This document shows positions 56,414 to 64,000 of a stretch of DNA of 64,000 nt, piece after piece. The notes below the pieces were generated by a model that was not told the origin of the DNA, did not search any database, and saw only the letters and a list, made by a program, of their open reading frames with translations. Location: the NCBI RefSeq assembly GCF_002994745.2, contig NC_037090.1, positions 42,494,001 through 42,558,000 on the forward strand. Reading direction: 5' to 3'. The DNA is from Rosa chinensis (lineage: Eukaryota > Streptophyta > Magnoliopsida > Rosales > Rosaceae). Both the position numbers and the translations under genes were made by a program. How positions within the stretch are numbered: position 1 is the first letter of the stretch; every line of letters begins with the position of its first letter.

Positions 56414-59348
56414 ATGACCGAGCCCTCTAGACCTTCTACAGTTAAAGAAATTGAAGCAAGGATCGCTCGTTTGAAGAATTCTTCACTCCTTGAGTACAAA
56501 CAGCCCTCTTCTCCAACATACAAGGAATACACAGTTAACGATCAAGGGAGGAGGCTGTTTCTTTCAGAAGGGTCAGTATCCCCTAGTGTTTCGTCCAACT
56601 CACTTACACCTCAGAATTCACCACCTGGTTCACCACCTCCTGAAGAAAACGTTAGAATGGCTTCCATTAGAGAACTCTCTTCATCTGTGGTTCAAGAAGG
56701 ACTTCCTACAAGTATTGTGTACCCTGCACCTGCTCCAGGGAAGACGGCTGACTTTGAGTTAAGAAGTGGATTGCTTCATAGGCTTCCAACGTTCCATGGC
56801 CTTAATATGGAGGATGCCAACAAGCATCTTAGGGAGTTTCAATCCGTGTGTATCAACATGTTACCACAAGGAGCGGATGAGAATATCCTTAAGATGAAGG
56901 CATTTCCCTTCTCTCTAGCTGACCGTGCAAAAGATTGGCTCTATGAACTGCCTTCTGGACGAATTACTTCATGGAACACTATGATGAAGGCATTCTTAGA
57001 GAAGTACTTTCCAGCTTCAAAGATCATCACACTCCGGAAGAAGATAAGTGGAATTAAGCAGGCTCAAGATGAATCTTATTCCGCTTATTATGAGAGGTTT
57101 TCATCCTTGATTGCACAATGTCCTCAACATCAGATGAAGGAAGAAACCTTGCTAACTTGTTTCTATGAAGGTCTCCTACCCTTAGAACGTGATATGCTAG
57201 ATGCTGCAGCTGGGGGAGCCTTTGTAGACAAGTCACCTACTGAAGGGCGAGCTATGATAGAGAACAGAGCAAAGAACGCCCAACAATACGAGGGTGTGGG
57301 CCTCACAACTAGAAAGGTGGGTGAGATAGGCACTTCGGTTATTGAGGATAGATTGAATAAACTCACCCTTCTCATGGATCAAGTTGTGAGTGCCAAGGGA
57401 ATATTGCAAGCTTGTGGAGTATGTTCGATGCAAGGGCATGTAACTGATCAATGCCCTCAGTTATCAGAGAGTGGAGGATGGGAATCATTGAACGCCATTG
57501 GAGGTTACCAAGGAAATCATGGGGGCCCTCAACGTCCAAGATATGATCCTTACTCAAATACTTACAATCCTGGATGGAGGGACCACCCCAACTTCAAGTG
57601 GACAAACAATGAAAACACTCAGAATCCCCTTGGAGGAAATTTCCAACGTCCTCAAGGGCCACCATTTCAAGGACAATCTTTTCAAGGACCTCAAGGACCA
57701 CCATTCCAAAGGCCCTACATGCAAAATCAACATGCTTCAGGGAGTTCAAATCAGAGCGTTAACTATGATAAGATGTTTGAAGCTCTCACTAGTTCTACTC
57801 AAGCTTTGGTTCAAGGACAACAGACCCACACCAAAGACATTGCGGATCTCAAGAACCAAATGGGCCAAGTTGTGGATTTTATGAGCAAGATTCATGAGAC
57901 TGGGAAGCTCCCTAGTAACACCATACGAAATCCAAAGGGTAATGTGGAGAATGCATCTTTGGTGACTACTAGGAGTGGAAGGGTATTTGTGGATCAACCT
58001 AAAAAAGCCAAGGAGGCTCAAGTGAACATTGAAGTTGAGGAGGAACAAGAAGCTACCAAGATGAGCCTTGAAAAAGACCCTGCAACGTCCAAGGAAGAGA
58101 CTAGGACGTCTTCACCTTCTAGAGCAAAACCGAAACCAAAAGGTAATGATTCTAACTTGAATACTTCGGTTATTGCTAACCCTTCTTCGTCTTGTATGCC
58201 CTTTCCACGCAGATTTGCTATATCGACGAAGGATGAAAGTGACCAAGCTATCTTGGAAACTTTCAAGAAGGTGCAAGTAAATTTACCCCTCCTTGAGGCT
58301 ATCAAGCAAGTGCCTAGGTATGCTAAGTTTTTGAAAGAGCTTTGTACCTCAAGGAGGAGAAAAGGTGAGAAAGAGGTAGTAAAGGTAAGTGAAAATGTAT
58401 CTGCCTTGATTCAGAGGAAACTACCCCATAAATGCAAAGACCCTGGAAGTTTTACTATTCCATGCACTATTGGTACTTCTAGGTTTGAGAACGCTATGTT
58501 AGACTTAGGGGCTTCTGTGAACGTCATGCCCTATTCTGTTTATGAAACCCTAGGTCTAGGTGAGCTTAAATCTAATAATGTTATCATTCAGTTAGCTGAC
58601 AGGTCTAATGCATACCCTAGAGGTTTGTTGGAAGATGTCCTTGTGCAGGTTAATCACCTTTTCTTTCCAGCTGACTTCTATGTGTTGGAGATGGAAGACT
58701 CCCCAGTGAGTTCAACGCCATTGCTATTGGGTCGCCCTTTCCTAAGGACGGCCAGGACCAAGATAGATGTGTATGATGGCTCTCTCACCATGGAATTTGA
58801 TGGTGACGTTATTGGCTTCAACATATTTGAAGCTATGAGGTATCCTCTTGATGTTCATGATTGTTTTTCTATTGATATTCTGGACAACCTTGCACAGGAA
58901 ATGTTTGATATCATGAATGAGGATACTTTGGTCACCACACTGGAGCAAGGAGTGGGATACACCAAAGATGGCGTCACACTCCATGAAGATGTGCTCAAGG
59001 AAACATGTGAGGACGAAATCATTGCTAATGTGTCCTTCCTTGAGGCATCATCCTTTGTAGGTAAGTCTCCTCCACCCTTGTCCATTCAGTTATCTGCTAA
59101 TAAGACTTTACCTTCAGTGATCCAGGCACCAGAACTTGAACTTAAACCTTTACCAGACCACTTGAAGTATGTCTACTTAGGAGACAAGGAGACTTTACCA
59201 GTGATTGTATCCTCCTCTCTTACTTCGTCTCAAGAGGAGAGATTGGTGGAGATGTTAAAGCAACACAAGACCGCCATAGGATGGACATTGGCGGATATCA
59301 AGGGAATAAGCCCTACTACTTGCGTCCATAGGATACTTCTTGAGGAGG
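56414..59348 (+). CDS. gag-pol: E10 gag-protease part of gag-pol, interrupted by E11
   Basis: The open frame of about 978 codons starts MTEPSRPSTVKEIEARIARL. Visible parts are the gag domain (about residues 110-265, WLYELPSGRITSW, YFPASKIITLRKK), the CCHC knuckle CGVCSMQGHVTDQC (about 334-347), a QGPPFQ-rich low-complexity region (about 415-435), and the aspartic protease DLGASVNVMPYS (about 696-708). The frame reaches the linker before reverse transcriptase ([14 protein letters not shown]), where E11 begins. A few extra codons are read from the E11 LTR before a stop at 59374. The frame has no internal stop or shift, so the lesion is the insertion itself. RT, RNase H and integrase, if present, lie past the window end. 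Confidence 0.93.
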
Positions 59349-61246
59349 TGATGCGCCTAAAAGCAAGCGCATAATTTAACCCTGAAATGTCATTAGTAGT
59401 ACGTAATAAATAGGGATCGTTCTATTCCGGGGATTGAGGGTACACCTGTCATTGCCAAACAATTAAACAATTAAAATTAAAACAAAGTATAATATTCACA
59501 AAGATATTCACAAGTATATACATATTTACGAAAAGGGGGATTTTGTTTTGATTTTCGAAAATTAACCTAAGTAAAGAAAACAATTAAAATGCAAAAACAT
59601 AAAAATACGAATGGAATGAGAGAACAAAGATCAAAATCCGAAACATATGATTAAAATCGATTCAAACCCTAATATTGTTCATCTAAGTCATGAGAAAGAA
59701 GTCGATCATGTGAAACATTCGAAAGCAAATGAATTCCCATTTTTTACTTTTCAATGCTAATTAACCTAAGCGAAAGCACCTAGATTAATCCTATCAAACA
59801 TGTAATCAAGCCCTAGAAAGCTAGTCAATCATGACATGTTTAATGCATTACACACATAGAAAGGCTATCAACTCAAGTGTGCAACTTAGTATGAAAATGT
59901 CCACCTAATTGCAATCCTCTTTAATTAAATTCGATTTTTGTCCAAAACCTTTACTACTACGATTCAAGTTACACAAAACAAAAAGTTGATTTCATGTTCT
60001 TAAATCTAGCACCATTCATATCAAAACCCTAAGTGTTTGCAGCCACATAAGATTAAAATACAAAAGTTATCTATAACGCAAATTTAATTAAACAAACCCA
60101 CATAAGCAACTCTCGAATTACAATATAAGAGTCGAAAACTTCATTCAATCATATAAAATTTCAGAATTAAAAATCTTGTTCAAACATAAATGTCAACTAA
60201 AGCAAAACCAACGAAATTCAAACAAAGGTTACAAAGTAGAGGTCGAATTACACCGTGGATGGAAGATGAGGATGGATGATTTTCGTTGGGATCCTTGAAG
60301 CTTGAAAGCAAGTCTTCAATGGTGGATGGTGGAGGAATAGGTCACGGCTCCTTCTTCTCCCTTCAACCTTGCTTGAATTCCGTGGCTTGCTCTAGAGGAT
60401 GGAGAGAATTTTCTGAATGAAGAGGTGTTGTGGTGTTGTTGTTGTTGGTGTGTTGGTGTGTTGGTGTGTAGAATTGTGTAGAGAATGCTCCTATTTATAG
60501 GAGGATGACAACTTAGTCTCCAAGTCTTCAAGATTGATCCACACAGCATTAGCCAATCAATCAACGCCACATCAGCTCTGCTATGTCATCCAACCAATAA
60601 GAAACCTCCAATTTAACACCTTGATTTAGGGAGATTATTTTTGAATTAATTGAATGATTATTTTCTGATTTATCTCCTCAAATAACTATCCAATCATGCC
60701 ACACAGCTTCGACCAATCACAGAATGCCATGTCAGCTCTGTTGAGTCATCCAGCCAATCAGAAGCCTCCAAAATAAATCCCATAATCTTTCCAAATATAT
60801 TATTGCTGATTTTCCCAAGATTTAATCTGATTTTTCTCTTAATTTTCGGCCAAAATACTCTTGAGTGAAAATAGGAATGAATCTGGACTTGTTTTGGACT
60901 TTTTCTCCCTTAAATCTCTCCATGGCATCATTATCCTTGATCATCTCTTGATTTTTGACATTAACTCCATAATTTCCCATGGCAAAATCAGCTTTAATTC
61001 CCCATAATATCTCCCACGTCATCATGTGGTCTCCTAATGCCTTCAGGTTTCCTAGCCTCATCAGGATTCCTGCGTTGACTGGGATTCCTAGTCGGACCAG
61101 GAAAACTCCATTTCTTCATTTCAGCTCCATTTATTCCAAGGTACCTAGAAAATAAAAATTATATTAAAATTTAATTATTTAAGGAAATAACTAAGTAAAA
61201 TATGAGGAAATAATTATTAAAATGTTGCATAAAAAGGCTCCTATCA
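59349..61246 (-). mobile_element. E11: 3' LTR, family B (diverged U3)
   Basis: It is 1898 bp from TGATGCGCC to GGCTCCTATCA. The left flank GGAGG (59344-59348) should recur beyond the window if this is a simple insertion. U3 differs from other family-B LTRs: a GTT/GTGTTG microsatellite at 60424-60470, TATA motif near 60489 (CTATTTATAG on the plus strand), and ATGTTGCAT in place of the usual CGTCGCATT. The A-rich GGAAACTTTC repeats are largely missing. Confidence 0.9.
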
Positions 61247-63470
61247 AATTCCCCCACACTTAGCTTTTGCTAGTCCCTTAGCAAAATCACACAAAGACTC
61301 AACTAAGACTCAACGAAAATTTAAAGACTACACAAACAATGACTCTATTGCCCTTCAACTTTTTGTCTCAGAAATCTCTTACTTTCACAACATCAAGATT
61401 AGCACTCCACCAAGAATCAATGTTTAGGCATTCGAGAGTTAATTAAAACACATAATTTACATATACACAAGTAGGACTTGGTTGAAACAATGGTGATGGT
61501 TTCTGTTAAGCATGCTTCAAACAAGTATCATTCAAATCCTCACAAGGTGTATCCACTCTTTCTTCTCTCAGAATTCAAGGCAATCCTTAAAAGCTTATAA
61601 TCACTCAATTATATGTGAGAGAAAATATTTTGAGGCAATCAAATAGCTCACATATATAAGAAACGAAAAGCACTTTGTGAATATAATTTTTTTTTTTCAA
61701 AAGATCTCATGAAAGATACCAACTACTTGCACGGATGGACCCAAGCCATAGGTTCAACTCTTGTAACTCATCTCCACATCAAAGGCTGTCCCATCTTAAG
61801 GATCAAGAAGGTCTTCTCAAAGGTTGTAATGGGGCTAAGGCTCAAGGTTTTAAGAAATGAAAGATAAGGATTTTAACAAAGTGTCCTAAAAACCTAGTAG
61901 AGTTCATGTAGATGTAGAAACTTCTAGAAATCCACCAAGGCATAGCAAAACGTCATGTCCTTCCTAGGGGTAAAATAAAAGGGCCTAATGTCTTCATGTT
62001 GGGCTCAACCTTCATTCTAAACTTCCCTTGAACTCTTGTGAATTGGACAAAGGCCAAATTTTTCACTAGTGGGCCTTCAATTCAAAACAATCTCCAAACT
62101 CACCAAGTATGGGGAACTAAAATCCATAGACATTTTTCTTTCTTTCTTTTTCTTTCTAGCCGTGTACAATTTTTTTTTTTTAATTTCTTTTTCACGGCTT
62201 TCACATACATTTTTTTTATGGACAAGTCTACCCCCACACTTGAACTTTCACCTCTTCTCAATTTTCATTCTCAATGCCAAATCCTTAAGTAAAGTCCCCA
62301 AAAGATAGCTCCACTAAGTTTTTAGAACAAAGGGTAGGAGTGTAGCTATACTAAGGTTCAGGGTTAAGGATTTTAAGGGTGATGAAAGAAAAGGCTTAAT
62401 GTAGGCTCAAAGGGGTTTATCTAGGGGAGTCCCACGACGGGCACAAATGGGGACACAGGCTTATTTGGCAATGGTGATAATTCCTAGGGTGCCTCAATCC
62501 TTTCCAGAATCAGGGCCAATATTGACAAACGTCTCAACAAGTACAAGAGTGAATTCTAGCATTCTCTAGTCCATCAAACTTAATCTATGGCAAGTAATCA
62601 ATCAAATGAAAGAATAATGAGATCATCAAAACATCGCCAAGAATATAAGAATATATTTTTCAATTATCACTCCAAGAAAAAGGGACATGGGCTCAATTAT
62701 CTCACATGGGTTTATATGAATCAAAACTCATCTTAACATGCTCATATTCTGTACCAAAGTCACGAAATCCATATCCACTACACATGCATACATTTTTCAT
62801 ATATCTCAATTAACCAAAGAATACCATTTTAGAAATCATCTCAATTGTGTGATCCTCTTTTAATCATGATTTCAGAGATATAGAATCATCCTAGACAGTT
62901 GAAAGGGCATCCTAAGACTCAAAACAAAAACAAAAGCAACGAAAATTTTTAAATTTTTGACATTTTTCACTTTTTTTGTATTTTGACATTTTTCAATTTT
63001 TTTGTATTTTTCAATATATATGACTCAAAACAAAAGTGTAAATCCCTTCCCCCACACTTAAATATTGCATTGTCCTCAATGTAATCAATTATAAACATGC
63101 AATGAAACAAATAAGCATAGATAGAAGATATTTACGAAAATAAAAACAAAGAAAAAAATTAAAAAAATAAAAATAAAAAGAAATAGGGAAAGAGAAAGCA
63201 AATCTGTGTTGTTGACTCCTTCACAGTAACTTCTGAATTGGGTTGCCTCCCAAGCAGCGCTTGAGTTTAACGTCTTTCAGCCAGACGGTACCTCCATTAA
63301 ATAAAGTTAGTGACTATAATTAACAAAGAAATACAAAGTATAAACAAGTAACTATGAATTACAAACTACAAATATAATTAGCAAGTACATTGTACATATG
63401 ACACAAGTTAGGTACACAAGTGAGTAAAAAAAAAAAAAAAAAAAAAAAAGCACGAAAAATATTTACACAA
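61247..63470 (-). mobile_element. E11: 3' non-coding region with PPT
   Basis: The PPT on the plus strand is AATTCCCCCACACTT (61247-61261). Further PPT-like copies are near 62230 and 63050, the imperfect hairpin is at 63064-63085, and the GTCCCACGACGGGCAC block is near 62430. There is no gag or pol. The region ends in A/T runs at 63427-63449 and 63473-63491. Confidence 0.85.
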
Positions 63471-63491
63471 GTGTTTTTTTTTTTTTTTTTG

Positions 63492-64000
63492 TACCTTAGT
63501 GTATCACAACATTTTATTTTGTCATAAATATTATTGATATCGAATCTAATTCCAAGCGGTAAATCAAGTGGACGTGCGGCCCAAGTATAGTCGCCTAGAC
63601 ACAAACTCCCTTTCAAATCCTTTGGGCAACCTTACTGAAATGGCCAGGTGGGGGAGGACGAACACGAGAGGAAAAATCCATTTTGGCATGAGCTACTCCC
63701 ACATAGTGGTTTAGGCCCATTTGGAAGCACTTCTGGATTCAAAAACCCGTCATGAACGTTGTCCCCTTCCTAGACACCATTCCACATAGGCTATACTTAC
63801 TAAGATGAAAAAGTTCATAAGTGTAAAGACAGTTCAACAAGTGTTAATAAAGGCCGCCCTCAACCTTAAGGGACCTGAACTAGGCACCAATAAGGGGTTT
63901 AGGCCAATATTAACAAAAGGGACTTCACCTATTCCATTCAATTTATAACTTACAAATAAAATTTGTATTCAACAATATAAAAAAAAAACATCCTAGTTAA
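63492..64000 (-). mobile_element. E11: leader, cut by the window end
   Basis: This is a family-B leader joined directly to the 3' region, as in E6. It lacks about 150 bp present in E6 around the GGAGTCTCGATGTGCAATGG part. The PBS and 5' LTR are expected just right of the window. Confidence 0.8.

Noticed and set aside
1..64000. A host protein-coding gene between the elements
   Set aside because: Every segment could be assigned to an LTR element or to the unclassified LTR-like repeat E9. No frame outside gag-pol shows recognisable protein motifs.

Overview
This window is plant nuclear DNA built almost entirely from nested LTR retrotransposons. I found no host gene, tRNA, rRNA or CRISPR array. 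The evidence for a plant, probably a flowering plant, is the Ty3/gypsy Athila-type polyprotein, a primer-binding site matching the 3' end of tRNA-Asp (TGGCGCCGTTGCCGGGGA) and LTRs of 1.6-2.3 kb. Dense nesting of Athila elements is typical of pericentromeric heterochromatin; that placement is inference.

Two related Athila-type families account for nearly everything. Family A has LTRs of about 1.65-1.73 kb ending GCCGCATCA. Family B has LTRs of about 1.9-2.3 kb starting TGATAGGAGCATTTTAATGC and usually ending GCGCATCA. Labels used here: E1 (A, minus, remnant, 48470-51269); E2 (A, plus, 3' part, 2091-4838 and 48466-48469); E3 (B, minus, 4839-48460); E4 (B, minus, 11048-47960); E5 (A solo LTR, plus, 15604-17335); E6 (B, minus, 17840-43122); E7 (A, minus, complete, 18955-30939); E8 (A, plus, gag-pol deleted, 32852-39100); E9 (unclassified LTR-like sequence, 51270-52858); E10 (B, plus, 5' part, 52859-59348); E11 (B, minus, 59349 to window end); E12 (B LTR, minus, 1-2090).

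The nest reads from outside in. E2 ends against a truncated E1 LTR. E3 sits four bases inside the end of the E2 LTR (duplication GTAGC/GCAGC). E4 is in the E3 LTR (AATGT). E5 (GTCTT) and E6 (CAAGG) are both in the E4 gag gene. E7 is in an E6 LTR (AGTGT), and E8 is in the E6 internal region (AGCAC). To the right, E10 lies in E9 and E11 lies in the E10 pol gene.

Only E7 is structurally complete: LTRs that look identical by eye, PBS, PPT and an uninterrupted 1893-codon gag-pol. E10 has an open gag-protease frame until E11 interrupts it. E4 has gag only, with a stop codon. E3, E6, E8 and E11 carry no gag-pol but keep LTRs and conserved non-coding regions, so they look like non-autonomous elements mobilised by E7/E10-like relatives. 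Shared non-coding features include a U5-terminal hairpin with compensating changes, a U5 sequence complementary to the PBS region, three PPT-like motifs per 3' region and modular leaders.
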